Assembly (NCBI GenBank): GCA_038150465.1
Contig: JAYOTP010000003.1
Location: forward strand, 1 to 64,000
From: RFXV01 sp038150465
GTDB lineage: Bacteria; Bacteroidota; Bacteroidia; Flavobacteriales; Schleiferiaceae
Reading direction: 5' to 3'
Length of the DNA: 64,000 bases
In this document: positions 37,181 through 46,085 of the stretch, piece by piece
Numbering within the stretch: position 1 is the stretch's first letter
Layout: every line of letters starts with the position of its first letter
Notes under the pieces: generated by a model
Databases searched by the model: none
Told to the model about the DNA's origin: nothing
What the model saw: the letters and a program-made list of their open reading frames with translations, nothing else
Position numbers and translations under genes: made by a program

Positions 37181-38432
37181 TCAGCAGATCACTCACAAAA
37201 GATCGGGTCTCTTCCGCATAAGCGGCATAGGCTGAGGTTCCCGGGCCTGAGAAACCGGCGTGGATGCGACGGACACGACCCTCCCGATCGATGAAGATGG
37301 AGGTGGGGAAGGATCGGAAAGGTGCGATCTGCGGCAGGCTGTCTCGAATGTGCCGGCTTCCTCCGCCGTAAAGCAGCGGATAGTCGATGGCCAGATCCTG
37401 GATCATGCGTTCCACTGCCGGACGGTCTTTCTTCCATTCTCCCCTGCGCTCAAAGGTGATGCCCACAAGGCGGAGGTCTTCATGCGCGAGCTCGTCCCGA
37501 AGGCCGGTCATATAGCGGATCTCGTCCATGCAATTGGGGCACCAGCTGCCCATGATCTGTACGATGGTCACCTTGTCCTGCATCCATTGGTCTCTTTGGG
37601 AATCGAAGAGCTCACCCTCCTGGTCACGGAACTGAAAATCAAATCGGCCGTCTGCGGAAATGAGCTGGGTGAGTTCGAGCGGATCCCCCAGGCGAATGGA
37701 ATCGGATGGCTGAGCAGTCCAGCCTGTGTGGAAGTGCTTCCCTGAGTAAAAATGCCCGTCCAATTCGCCCCTATCGGTCAAGCGGGCGGTAAAGGCATAG
37801 GCATGCGCTCCATCAAAGGTGCTCATCTGCAATTCGCTGCCATTGAGAACACCCTCCAAATAGCGGTAATCGCCTGTTTCGGTGAGAATGGACCCTCGAA
37901 CTCGCCATCCTTCCTGAAAAAACTCGCCCACGGCCTCTGTCTCATCCTCTGTTCCTGCATAAAGCAGAACACGCCACTTCGTGGGCAATTGAATGCTCGC
38001 CACCTCTTTGTGCGGAAAGCGTTCGGTCTTTCCGCGCTCGAAGACGGCAGCTACTTTGTAAGTGGGGCTTTTGTCCGGATTGTACCAATAGCCCTTCATG
38101 CCTTCTGCCGTATTGGCCATTTTGAAGTAGGAGAGAAAGACGGGCATCTGCAGGGTCAGGCTGTCTCCTTTTCTTTCGATCTCTTTGAGCACGATGCGTT
38201 CGTCCGCATTGAAGATCACCATCTGGGTGTCTTGTCCGCTGAGCTGCCAGTCGAAATTGAAAGCGATCTCAGTGGAATCATTCGCCAAAAGGCGGCCCCG
38301 ATGTACGCCCTCGCTCAGGCCGAGTTCTGTTGTGCTTGCTTGAGTGGACGGTTCGGATCGGCAACCCATCATTAAAGACAGGCCCGCCAGCAAAAGGGAC
38401 GGGTAAAAGCGCAAGGGTATAAGGTCATTCAT
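37173..38432 (-). CDS. TlpA-like thioredoxin-fold lipoprotein
   Basis: 419 residues from ATG 38432. N-terminal lipoprotein signal (SLLLAGLSLMMGC). The first about 260 residues are a beta-rich region of no recognised family. The C-terminal AhpC/TSA-redoxin domain contains VTIVQIMGSWCPNCMDEIRYM with the redox CPNC pair (about residue 300), and FPTSIFIDREGRVRRIHAGFSGPG with the cis-Pro loop (FPTS). TlpA-type proteins reduce disulfides or deliver reducing power in the periplasm. It forms an operon with the PPIase lipoprotein and probably with the GT39 gene 29 bp upstream. Confidence 0.85.
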   Translation of the reverse strand: MNDLIPLRFYPSLLLAGLSLMMGCRSEPSTQASTTELGLSEGVHRGRLLANDSTEIAFNFDWQLSGQDTQMVIFNADERIVLKEIERKGDSLTLQMPVFLSYFKMANTAEGMKGYWYNPDKSPTYKVAAVFERGKTERFPHKEVASIQLPTKWRVLLYAGTEDETEAVGEFFQEGWRVRGSILTETGDYRYLEGVLNGSELQMSTFDGAHAYAFTARLTDRGELDGHFYSGKHFHTGWTAQPSDSIRLGDPLELTQLISADGRFDFQFRDQEGELFDSQRDQWMQDKVTIVQIMGSWCPNCMDEIRYMTGLRDELAHEDLRLVGITFERRGEWKKDRPAVERMIQDLAIDYPLLYGGGSRHIRDSLPQIAPFRSFPTSIFIDREGRVRRIHAGFSGPGTSAYAAYAEETRSFVSDLLNE

Positions 38433-38461
38433 GGGAAGGAGCAGATGGTGGGAAATCAAAA

Positions 38462-40153
38462 CTAGGGTTCCTCGGGCTCGAGGATCACCAAATAACTTTT
38501 TCGAAGCGCCTCTGGTCTTTTTGCAGGATCCAAAAAGTCCGCACTCAAATTGGTGATGGGATAGCCTTCGTGCACGATCTCTTCGGCGATCCGTCGTTTG
38601 CTTGAGCGCAGCCGCTTCAGTCCTTTTTCATGGGTATAAACAAATTTCTGCCCGCTTTTCAGGGCAGAGGGTTTTCCGGCACTGGCGACGAGGGTTTCCA
38701 TGTACACATCGAAGCTGTAGGAGAATTGACCCATGCGTACGGTGCTTTCGGGAGTTGCTCCCTTGGAACGGGCGATGGCCGCCAGTTCACTGCCTCCCTG
38801 ATAGCGCAACAGCTGCGGATAGAAGTGCATGTTCATTACCAGGTTGGCGCCCAGCGATGCCAGGGCCATTGAGCGGATCCAACCAGCACGCGCCGGGCGG
38901 AGAATGAGCAAGGCCAGGGCGCCAGCGAAGGATAGCGCGAAGAGCAGCCGGACCGGTGTGCCGACCGGGAAGACCCAAAAGAGCATGAGTGCGCCCAGTG
39001 CTCCGATCGAGGCAATGGTCAGGCAGCTGAGGCTGTAGAGTGCGGCCTTTGACCATTTGCTTTTGGACAACTGCTCCAGCCAGCTTTTCATGAATTCGGC
39101 CGTGATCAGGGCCGCAAAAGGGAAGAGTGGAAAGATGTAATGCGGCAGCTTGAACTGGGATCGGCTCAGAATGACAAAGGGGATCAAAAAGCCCGCAAGG
39201 CTGAGCCAATCGCCTTTTCCTGTGTGCATTAGGGAGCGAAGTTCCTTGCGGAGTTTCCAAAACAGGCCGATGCAGGCAAAAAAGGACCAGGGGGCAAAAG
39301 ACCACAGGAAGTTATGGACAAGAAAAAAGGGGCCGCTGCTGTCTTTCCAGACATTTTCACCCGTGATGCGCCCAAAGCTCTGTTCCCAGAAATAGAAGCG
39401 CAGCCCGGAAATGCCCTCCCGCGCGGTCATTCCCGAAGGTCCGGGCATCAATACAGATTTATCAGTTGCCTGATCGAATTGGGTGTAGAGGCCGTAGGAC
39501 ATGGGTGCAAGCACCAATGCCGTCACCAAGAGTCCGAACAGCCAGTGCCACTGGAAGATCTTTTTCCATTCCCGGTTGAAGAGGAAGTGGGCGCCGATGG
39601 CGATCATCGGGATCATGAGGCCGATGGGTCCCTTTGCGAGCATGGCCAGGCCCACGAACAAGAATCCGGAAATAAGCCGGTAGAGGCGTCCGTCCCCAAT
39701 GCTGAATTCCATGATCTGGGCGATGGCAATGGCGACGCAGGCGGTGAGCATGGTGTCGGTGCGCAGGTCCAGAGTGAAAAGAAAATAGGCCTGACACGAG
39801 CCGAGCATGACGGCTGCCCAGCGGCCCACTTGTTCATCTGCGAGCAAACGGCCAAGGCGATGGGTCGCTCGAATACTGGCCAGCGCAAGCAGGAAGGGAA
39901 TGAGTTTGAACGACCAGTTGTGGAAGCCAAAGAGCTTAAAGGAAAGGGCGGAGGTCCAAAAAAGCAGAGGCGGTTTGTCCAGGTAATCCCGCCCTTTGTT
40001 CTTGACCTCAAGATAGGATCCGCTCTGCTCCATCTCCTGGCTGATGGAGGCGTATTGGGCCGAATCCACATCCATGATGTTGAGTTGCAGACCGGCCACG
40101 TAAATGACCAAAGCCAGCAAGATCAGCAACCAGTCGAGAAGGGAGCGTGCCAT
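38462..40153 (-). CDS. GT39/ArnT-like lipid-linked sugar transferase
   Basis: 563 residues from ATG 40153 (a TTG nine bases upstream is less likely). MDVDSAQYASISQEM in the first periplasmic loop, YLDKPPLLFWTSALSFKLFG, and FTLDLRTDTMLTACVAIA match the PMT_2/ArnT family. About 10-12 membrane segments are present, and the C-terminal about 130 residues are soluble. The family transfers sugars from polyprenyl phosphate to lipid A, proteins or glycans on the outer face of the inner membrane. Its substrate is not deducible. It is not next to the polysaccharide cluster but could add to the same envelope glycans. Confidence 0.83.
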   Translation of the reverse strand: MARSLLDWLLILLALVIYVAGLQLNIMDVDSAQYASISQEMEQSGSYLEVKNKGRDYLDKPPLLFWTSALSFKLFGFHNWSFKLIPFLLALASIRATHRLGRLLADEQVGRWAAVMLGSCQAYFLFTLDLRTDTMLTACVAIAIAQIMEFSIGDGRLYRLISGFLFVGLAMLAKGPIGLMIPMIAIGAHFLFNREWKKIFQWHWLFGLLVTALVLAPMSYGLYTQFDQATDKSVLMPGPSGMTAREGISGLRFYFWEQSFGRITGENVWKDSSGPFFLVHNFLWSFAPWSFFACIGLFWKLRKELRSLMHTGKGDWLSLAGFLIPFVILSRSQFKLPHYIFPLFPFAALITAEFMKSWLEQLSKSKWSKAALYSLSCLTIASIGALGALMLFWVFPVGTPVRLLFALSFAGALALLILRPARAGWIRSMALASLGANLVMNMHFYPQLLRYQGGSELAAIARSKGATPESTVRMGQFSYSFDVYMETLVASAGKPSALKSGQKFVYTHEKGLKRLRSSKRRIAEEIVHEGYPITNLSADFLDPAKRPEALRKSYLVILEPEEP

Positions 40154-40203
40154 TACAGGCAAAGGAAGTGCATTCGGACCGATGCGGCTCGTTTCATCCG
40201 TAT

Positions 40204-41211
40204 TCAGGGATGGATCTCCTTCCCATCGGGGTAGCGGGCAAACCGCCCCAGTGAAGCATCATGCACCGGTTGGCCGTCCGGCCAGGGCCATTGACCGAAT
40301 TCACCGCGTTCGTAGGACTGAAAGGCATCCATCAGCCCCTTTCGGTCGGCGGCAACAAAGGGACCATGCTGGGCAGTGGGTTCACCAATGGGTCTTCCCT
40401 GCATGACCAAAAAGCGTGTTGCTGAGTTCGTGGTTTCCACCTGGGTCTTCACCTGGGCATTCAGTTGTCCGCAGTTGCCACCCTTCAGTCTTTGGCCGTT
40501 GATCATGAGTTCTTCGCCTTCGTGCAGGTAGAGTTGCCTGTCCGCCCCATCAGCCGCCACGGGCAGCTCTATGGAGGTGTTCGCGTCCATCTCAATGTGC
40601 CAAAGAGCAATGGCACTCCTCGGATCCGATGCCCAGCTGGCAGGTGGAGGAGTTGGTGCCTGCGCATCTTTCCATTCGCCTGCGATAAGCCGTATCCGAT
40701 GGCCTTGTCCAGCAACAATGGGCACCTCATGGGCCCACATCATCTGGAAATGCGGCTCTGCAGTCCGTTCTGAATCGGGCAGATTGAGCCAGATCTGAAA
40801 GAGCTCGAGGGAATTCTTTCCGCCTGCATTCAGTAGGGGGAACATCTCTGAATGTTGGATGCCGCGTCCAGCGGTCATCCATTGCACGTCTCCTTCTCCA
40901 AAACGAGCCGCAGCGCCCAGTGAATCCGAATGATCGATGAATCCTTCGAGCGCGATGGTGATCGTTTCAAAGCCGCTGTGCGGATGCGCGGGAAAGCCTG
41001 GGATGCCTTGTCCGTGGTACATCCGAAAACCGTCTTTGGGCTGAAAGTCCTGACCGATGGGTCGGCCCTGAAGATGTTCAGGATCGAGCCCGAGTTGGGA
41101 ATTTCCTGCGGGGTAGAGGTCCTTGTGGTGGGCGCAAAACAGGAAGGGATCGATCGTGGGCCATTGAAAGCCCAGGGCCTGCTGTGCGATAAGGGCAGGG
41201 GGAAGGGTCAT
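40204..41211 (-). CDS. Pirin-family bicupin protein
   Basis: 335 residues, ATG 41211. The N-terminal cupin holds the pirin metal motif: GFPAHPHSGFETITIALEG with two His, then DVQWMTAGRGIQHSEMF with the third His and Glu. A second cupin lacks these ligands (LYLHEGEELMINGQRLKGG). Pirins bind iron and have been linked to quercetinase activity or redox regulation. It stands between tsaB and the GT39 gene on the same strand. Physiological role unknown. Confidence 0.86.
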   Translation of the reverse strand: MTLPPALIAQQALGFQWPTIDPFLFCAHHKDLYPAGNSQLGLDPEHLQGRPIGQDFQPKDGFRMYHGQGIPGFPAHPHSGFETITIALEGFIDHSDSLGAAARFGEGDVQWMTAGRGIQHSEMFPLLNAGGKNSLELFQIWLNLPDSERTAEPHFQMMWAHEVPIVAGQGHRIRLIAGEWKDAQAPTPPPASWASDPRSAIALWHIEMDANTSIELPVAADGADRQLYLHEGEELMINGQRLKGGNCGQLNAQVKTQVETTNSATRFLVMQGRPIGEPTAQHGPFVAADRKGLMDAFQSYERGEFGQWPWPDGQPVHDASLGRFARYPDGKEIHP

Positions 41212-41245
41212 CTGATCAATTGTTTTTTAAGAAACGAGCACCATG

Positions 41246-41938
41246 CTAATTGGTTTTGGAGCGCTTGGGCTTGCCGGCTTGAAATTCCTTGAGGTAATGA
41301 GGCTCGCTGTAGGCCAGATCGGCGAATGCGGCTCTTTCAAAGGATTCTTCTGCGAGCTTGATCATTCCGCGGGCGCTGGGCTCCGGGCCATCGAAAACGC
41401 TGCAGCCCGCTGCTTCGAGCAGCCCCCGTGCTTTTTCACTTCCAGTTCCAAAACAGATCCCCGCAGGGTCGGGCGATCGTTCTTCAAGGATCATGGCCTG
41501 TTCCTCCCGGATCATGCGTCCATTGCTCTGCAGGCATTTGGTGTAGACTTCCATCCGTCGGGCATCGATCATGGGCCAGAACACCTCCGCCTGTTGTGCC
41601 GGATGATCCAAGAGAAAGGTTTGATGAAGTACGTCCAGTGAAGAAAGAGTGATCAGCGGGCAGTCAAAGGCGTAGGCAATGCCTTTGGCCAGAGACAGTC
41701 CGATGCGAAGACCGGTGTACGAACCCGGCCCAATGCTTACGGCCACTGCTTTCCAGAGTTCTTTTTCCCGGCCTACTTCTTCGATGAGTTCCTCTGCGAA
41801 CAAATGCAGTTTCTCTGCATGGGTAAAGGAGGAGGCCGATTCTTCACGCAGACCGGTGAGTGCTCCGTTGCGTCCAACACCTACAGAGCAATTCAGGCTG
41901 GCACTTTCGATAAGAAGGAGATGTCCTTGGCGGTCCAT
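41246..41938 (-). CDS. tsaB: tRNA threonylcarbamoyladenosine biosynthesis protein TsaB
   Basis: 230 residues from ATG 41938 (TTG 41941 is possible). LLLIESASLNCSVGVGRNG at the N-terminus, AVSIGPGSYTGLRIGLSLAKGIAYA and FWPMIDARRMEVYT are the defining TsaB segments. With TsaD, TsaE and TsaC it makes the t6A37 modification of ANN-decoding tRNAs; TsaB itself lacks catalytic activity and scaffolds TsaD. The ATG shares one base with the stop of the upstream efflux adaptor gene. As I recall, this neighbourhood is common in Flavobacteriia. Confidence 0.92.
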   Translation of the reverse strand: MDRQGHLLLIESASLNCSVGVGRNGALTGLREESASSFTHAEKLHLFAEELIEEVGREKELWKAVAVSIGPGSYTGLRIGLSLAKGIAYAFDCPLITLSSLDVLHQTFLLDHPAQQAEVFWPMIDARRMEVYTKCLQSNGRMIREEQAMILEERSPDPAGICFGTGSEKARGLLEAAGCSVFDGPEPSARGMIKLAEESFERAAFADLAYSEPHYLKEFQAGKPKRSKTN

Positions 41939-43224
41939 CAATCCTCTGCACCCTCCTTTTTGGATCCCTCCGCACTCTTTGCGGTCACCGCATCACCGCT
42001 GTTGAGCGTCTTGCTTACAGCGCTGTATGGCCCGATAATGATGGTCTGGCCATCCTCAAGACCGGAGGTGATGTGGATGTTCTTGTCGTCCTGTATGCCG
42101 GTCTCCACAATCTGTATGCGCGCGACCCCATTCTTTTCGAGGAATACGACCTCCATTTCATCTGCCCTGTCTGACTCTTCTCTGCGCTCTCGTGCAGAAC
42201 GACCTGAAGCGGTGTCATCCCGAAGAGTGACCGCCTGAATGGGCACGACCAGGATCTGGGCCTGCTTGTCTGTTTCGATCTCTACCGATGCTGTCATGCC
42301 CGGTCTCAGCGGGGAGATACTGCTTCCTTTCGGACTCAGATGGGCGTAGCTCTCGGGCAGAATGCGGACTTTCACCTCAAAGTTGGTGACCTGATCCACC
42401 CCTGCGGCCATCAGGTTGGCCGAATTGGCGATCTGTGTGACCACCCCTTTGAATTGTTCTCCTAGGAAGGCATCCACTTCGATGCGTGCCGTGTCGTTCA
42501 AGGCTACGCGCACTATGTCGTTCTCGTTCACCTCCACCAAGACCTCCATCTGCGTGAGGTCGGCCACGCGCAGCAATTCCGTTCCGGCCATCTGGGCCGT
42601 TCCCACTACGCGTTCTCCGGCTTCTACATTGAGCATGGAGACCGTACCCGATGTGGGGCTGTAGATCGTTGTCCTGTTCAGGTTGTCCCGTGCCTCCTTG
42701 AGGTTGGCTTGTGCGCTCTTGAGCTGGAACTCCGAAGATTCCACACCGAGCTGTGCCACCTGGAATGCCCGCAGGCTGGCGTCGAATTCCTGCTGGGAAA
42801 TGGCGCCTTTGGTAAAGAGGCCTTCGTTTCGTTTGTGGTTCTTTTCCAATTCGAGGAACTGCGCTTTGGCCTGGGCCACGCTCGAACGTGTGGAATTCAC
42901 TGCAGCCTGGGTCCGGTTGACGGCGGCCTCGTATATATCCGGATTGATGCGCAGCAGCAGCTGTCCCTCAGTGACGGCATCACCTTCCTGAATGTCCAGC
43001 GCGACGATCTCACCACTGACCTCCGGGGAGATCTTCACCTCGAGTTCGGGTTGGATCTTGCCAGAGGCCGTAACGATCTCAATGATATCGGTACGGAAAC
43101 TCTCAGCGACTTCCACCTCGGTGGTGGATTCCTTTCCGATCCAGCCAGACTTCTTGGCGACCACGAGCAGAACGATCAGCAGCGCCGTGACGATCAGAAC
43201 AATTCGAAGGGTTTTGTTTTTCAT
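41938..43224 (-). CDS. HlyD/MacA-type periplasmic adaptor (membrane fusion protein)
   Basis: 428 residues. An N-terminal membrane anchor (IVLIVTALLIVLLVVAKKSGWIG) is followed by a lipoyl-like half (SGKIQPELEVKISPEVSGEIVAL), a long alpha-hairpin (about 100-190, with NHKRNEGLFTKGAISQQEFDA), the second lipoyl half (RTTIYSPTSGTVSML), a beta-barrel domain and a charged tail (KSAEGSKKEGAED). It bridges an inner-membrane pump to TolC. The pump component (MacB-like or RND) is not in this operon. It is five bases downstream of the tolC-type gene. Confidence 0.88.
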   Translation of the reverse strand: MKNKTLRIVLIVTALLIVLLVVAKKSGWIGKESTTEVEVAESFRTDIIEIVTASGKIQPELEVKISPEVSGEIVALDIQEGDAVTEGQLLLRINPDIYEAAVNRTQAAVNSTRSSVAQAKAQFLELEKNHKRNEGLFTKGAISQQEFDASLRAFQVAQLGVESSEFQLKSAQANLKEARDNLNRTTIYSPTSGTVSMLNVEAGERVVGTAQMAGTELLRVADLTQMEVLVEVNENDIVRVALNDTARIEVDAFLGEQFKGVVTQIANSANLMAAGVDQVTNFEVKVRILPESYAHLSPKGSSISPLRPGMTASVEIETDKQAQILVVPIQAVTLRDDTASGRSARERREESDRADEMEVVFLEKNGVARIQIVETGIQDDKNIHITSGLEDGQTIIIGPYSAVSKTLNSGDAVTAKSAEGSKKEGAED

Positions 43225-43229
43225 GGGAG

Positions 43230-44654
43230 TCAGGGTTGGATGCTGCCGTTCAGATAGAATTCGAGCGTCTTGATGCGGAAGATGAAATCGTATTTGGCCT
43301 GGGCCATTTGTGCTTGTGCACTGCTCAGTCCGTTGCGGGCATTCTCATAATCGTACTGGCTGATGACGCCATTTTGGAAGCGCAATTCGGCGTAATCAAA
43401 GGCCTCCTGGTTGGCGCGTACATTGCTCTTTGCGGAGGCGTAGGTCTCCAGGGCAGATCGTGCATCGGCATGGGCCCGTTCGATCGTCTGACGAAGCTGA
43501 TTTTTTGTGTCTTCCAGCTGAAGTTTGCTCTGCTCCTGATTGAGTCGTGCATTTCGGATGCCGTTCCTCAGCTGAAAGCCCGTCCAAATGGGGACGCTGA
43601 GGTTCAATCCGATGAATTGGTTGATGTTGTCTGCGTACTGGTCGCCAAAGGGCTTCACTCCGTCGGTCTGGAAAGTAAATCCGCCCAGGTCGTTGACCAG
43701 TTCACCTGAAGCGGTTGTTCCAATGGGCAGCGGATTGCGCGTTTGCGAATTGAAATTGAGTACCTGGTCGGAATAGTTGGTGGCCACTGCAGCGAAGAGC
43801 GACAGGCTCGGCCACACGGCGCCTTTGGCCAGGGCCACTCCCTTCTCCGCACTTTGTACGCTGAGCTCACTGGCCTTGATGGAGGGCTGATTCCCCAGAG
43901 CGGCTGTGTAGATATCCTGTGGGCTCATTGAAAGCAGCCCACTCTCTGGATCGGCTGCTGCATACCCGGCAACTTCCAAGTCTTCGCCGTTACGGATCTG
44001 CATGGTCTGTGCAAGAATGAGCCGACTGATCCTTAGGTTGTTCTGTGCAGAGACAAAAGACTGTTCGTCCCTTGCACGCTGGGCCTCAAGCTGCAGTTGG
44101 TCGCCTTTTGGCCGGGCGCCGGCATCCACCAATTGCTTCATGCGCCGCAGCTGAAGCTGTGTCACCCGAGCCTGTTCGTCGGCGATCTTGAGGATCTCCT
44201 GATTGAGCAGGATCTGCACATACTGAGAGGCTACGCTCAGCGCCGTATTGTTCTTCATGTCCTCCATCTGGTAGACACTGACCATCCGATCGAGACGCGC
44301 CTGAGCGAGGTTGTTGTAGTTCTGCAAGCCGTTGAACAAGGTCCAGGAAGCATTCAGACTCAGGTTATTGGTCTGACGCTCCGCACGGCTCGGCACATTG
44401 GTCACGGGGTCGATGTTCAGACCGAAGTTCCAGTTGTAGCCCGCACTGGCATTCAGCTGCGGGAAGAGTCCGCCCCAACGCGCATCGATGGTGTTTTCTG
44501 CGATCTGCTCCTGAATGGCCGTCTGCTGGATCTGTATGTTCTGTTCAAGTGCGGTGTCAATGCACTCGCTGAGGGTCCAGATCTTCTGTCCGCTCAATGA
44601 GCCGCAGAGTAGAAGACAGATCGGAATAAAATGGGATCGACGGTGTGTCCGCAT
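43230..44654 (-). CDS. TolC-family outer membrane efflux protein
   Basis: 474 residues with signal peptide (FIPICLLLCGSLSGQ). WTLSECIDTALEQNIQIQQ at the mature N-terminus is the standard opening of TolC proteins. Two OEP repeats of long helices follow, the second with LNLSVPIWTGFQLRNGIRNARL. It forms the outer-membrane duct for the adaptor encoded directly downstream. It is first in the tolC-adaptor-tsaB transcription unit. Confidence 0.9.
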   Translation of the reverse strand: MRTHRRSHFIPICLLLCGSLSGQKIWTLSECIDTALEQNIQIQQTAIQEQIAENTIDARWGGLFPQLNASAGYNWNFGLNIDPVTNVPSRAERQTNNLSLNASWTLFNGLQNYNNLAQARLDRMVSVYQMEDMKNNTALSVASQYVQILLNQEILKIADEQARVTQLQLRRMKQLVDAGARPKGDQLQLEAQRARDEQSFVSAQNNLRISRLILAQTMQIRNGEDLEVAGYAAADPESGLLSMSPQDIYTAALGNQPSIKASELSVQSAEKGVALAKGAVWPSLSLFAAVATNYSDQVLNFNSQTRNPLPIGTTASGELVNDLGGFTFQTDGVKPFGDQYADNINQFIGLNLSVPIWTGFQLRNGIRNARLNQEQSKLQLEDTKNQLRQTIERAHADARSALETYASAKSNVRANQEAFDYAELRFQNGVISQYDYENARNGLSSAQAQMAQAKYDFIFRIKTLEFYLNGSIQP

Positions 44655-44708
44655 GCGCCTACAAATTCGGGTAAAGGTAAAGATAGAAGCGCCGCCTGTG
44701 AAGGGTCT

Positions 44709-44966
44709 TCAGGCAGAAGTGCGCAGCTTCTTTCTGTGCCTGTAAAAAAGGATGCCCAAAGTGGCGAGCAGCACATAGGGAATGGCCATCAGGTAGAGGA
44801 TGCCATCGTTGAGACCTGCAGCGATCGAACTGCCTCCTTGCTGGCTGCTTTCAGCAACAGCCCGGCACATGCTGCACTGGGCCTGACTCAGAAACGGGAG
44901 GACCAAAAACAGCAAGAGCCCGATGCCAGAGGAAAAACTCCTGATGTCGTTGCGTTCTGGCTTCAT
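44709..44966 (-). CDS. Small membrane protein with CxxC motif, next to SCO
   Basis: 85 residues. A first hydrophobic segment that may be a signal peptide (GIGLLLFLVLPFLSQA) is followed by QCSMCRAVAESSQQGG and a membrane segment (ILYLMAIPYVLLATLGILFY) with a basic tail (RHRKKLRTSA). The mature protein therefore begins close to a Cys-x2-Cys facing the periplasm. I do not know its function. Its start overlaps the SCO stop by 4 bp, which suggests a part in copper delivery or cytochrome oxidase assembly. Confidence 0.75.
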   Translation of the reverse strand: MKPERNDIRSFSSGIGLLLFLVLPFLSQAQCSMCRAVAESSQQGGSSIAAGLNDGILYLMAIPYVLLATLGILFYRHRKKLRTSA

Positions 44967-45694
44967 TTCTCCGCCTTGCTTTTGAGGTATTCCCGGCGCG
45001 CCTTCTCTTTCTCAAATTCCGCGATGAGCACTTTGATATCGGCGCTCAGGTCGCGCATTTCGGTTTCGTAGCGGGTGTTGTAGCTGCCCACGACATTGCC
45101 GTCGTCGTCTTTTCGCGATCGGATCCTTCCTTCCCAATCGACCAGTACCAACTGTTCGGAATGCAAAAAACCACCGTCTGCTGAAGCATCCTCCTGCGCA
45201 CTCAGCAGGTAATGACCAGCTGTTCGGTAGAGCTCGTCTCGCTCCCCGGTCAGAAAATACCAAAGGCCGTCCTCGGCGCGGAAGCGCTCCGAATAGGCTT
45301 TCAGTGCCTCGACCGTATCGTTGTCTGGGTCCACGCTAAAGGAAATGATCCGAAAGTCCTCAAATCCGCGGAAGCGTTCCTGATGCTGCTGGATGCGGAA
45401 ATTCATCGAAGGACAGATGCTCGGGCAGCGGGTAAAGAAAAAGCTGGCGAGGTAAATGGTGTTCTTCAGGTCATCGCTGGAAAGCTCTTCGCCGTTCTGA
45501 TCCGTGAACGACCAGTGTGGAACATGGTAGTCCAGGCTGTCCCAGCCCTCTTCTGTTTGAACGATCTGCGGCGGCCCCACGCTTTCCAATGGCTGAAAGA
45601 AATTCTCTTCCGCCGAATAGACAATGAGGTAGTAGATCAGGAAGGGAAGAATGAGCACGCCCACCAGGACGGCCCATTTTTGGACATTCTTCAT
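44963..45694 (-). CDS. SCO1/SenC-family copper chaperone for cytochrome oxidase
   Basis: 243 residues. One N-terminal membrane anchor (AVLVGVLILPFLIYYLIVY). The thioredoxin-like domain holds FFFTRCPSICPSMN with the copper ligands C90 and C94, and FLHSEQLVLVDWEGRIRS with the third ligand H178. SCO proteins deliver copper to the CuA site of subunit II or reduce it. The gene lies 13 bp downstream of the COX4 gene within the oxidase operon, though subunits I and II are not in the window. Confidence 0.9.
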   Translation of the reverse strand: MKNVQKWAVLVGVLILPFLIYYLIVYSAEENFFQPLESVGPPQIVQTEEGWDSLDYHVPHWSFTDQNGEELSSDDLKNTIYLASFFFTRCPSICPSMNFRIQQHQERFRGFEDFRIISFSVDPDNDTVEALKAYSERFRAEDGLWYFLTGERDELYRTAGHYLLSAQEDASADGGFLHSEQLVLVDWEGRIRSRKDDDGNVVGSYNTRYETEMRDLSADIKVLIAEFEKEKARREYLKSKAEK

Positions 45695-45707
45695 GTCGTA
45701 AAAACGA

Positions 45708-46064
45708 CTAGTTCAACATAAAGTTGATGTAGTTCCCCTCAGTCAGCACAATGAAGGTCAGATAGGGAATGAGGATCACCGCAGGAAGGGCGATGGTCCA
45801 GATCAGGTTCCCCCGCTCGAACTTCAGGTGCATGAAAAAGGCCACGATGTAATAGGCCTTGACCAGGGTCAAAAGGATGAAAAGGATGTTCAGATAGGAA
45901 GTGCCTACGATCTGCTCGCCGCCCATCAAAAGGGCAGGCTTCGCGATGCCCAATCCAACTTCAACTCCGGTGATGACCAGGAGAAGCCAGAAGACCATCC
46001 ATATCCAACGGGTTCCCTCAGGGCTCTCGTGATGCTCGCTTTCGCCTACTTGATGCTGTGCCAT
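45708..46064 (-). CDS. Cytochrome c oxidase subunit IV (caa3/CoxD type)
   Basis: 118 residues with a His-rich start (AQHQVGESEHHE) and three membrane segments (WMVFWLLLVITGVEVGLGI, NILFILLTLVKAYYIVAFFMHL, in part, and the last around IALPAVILIPYLTFIVL). LVKAYYIVAFFMHLKFE is the recognisable COX4_pro-type block. It is a small structural subunit. It is followed by the SCO gene and preceded by a subunit III gene 21 bp upstream. Confidence 0.86.
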   Translation of the reverse strand: MAQHQVGESEHHESPEGTRWIWMVFWLLLVITGVEVGLGIAKPALLMGGEQIVGTSYLNILFILLTLVKAYYIVAFFMHLKFERGNLIWTIALPAVILIPYLTFIVLTEGNYINFMLN

Positions 46065-46085
46065 GCTTAAAGAGTTCTTTTCGGG

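Noticed and set aside
41938..44654. Adaptor plus TolC without a pump as a possible new export system
   Set aside because: Split efflux operons are ordinary in Bacteroidota; nothing in the sequences sets these apart.
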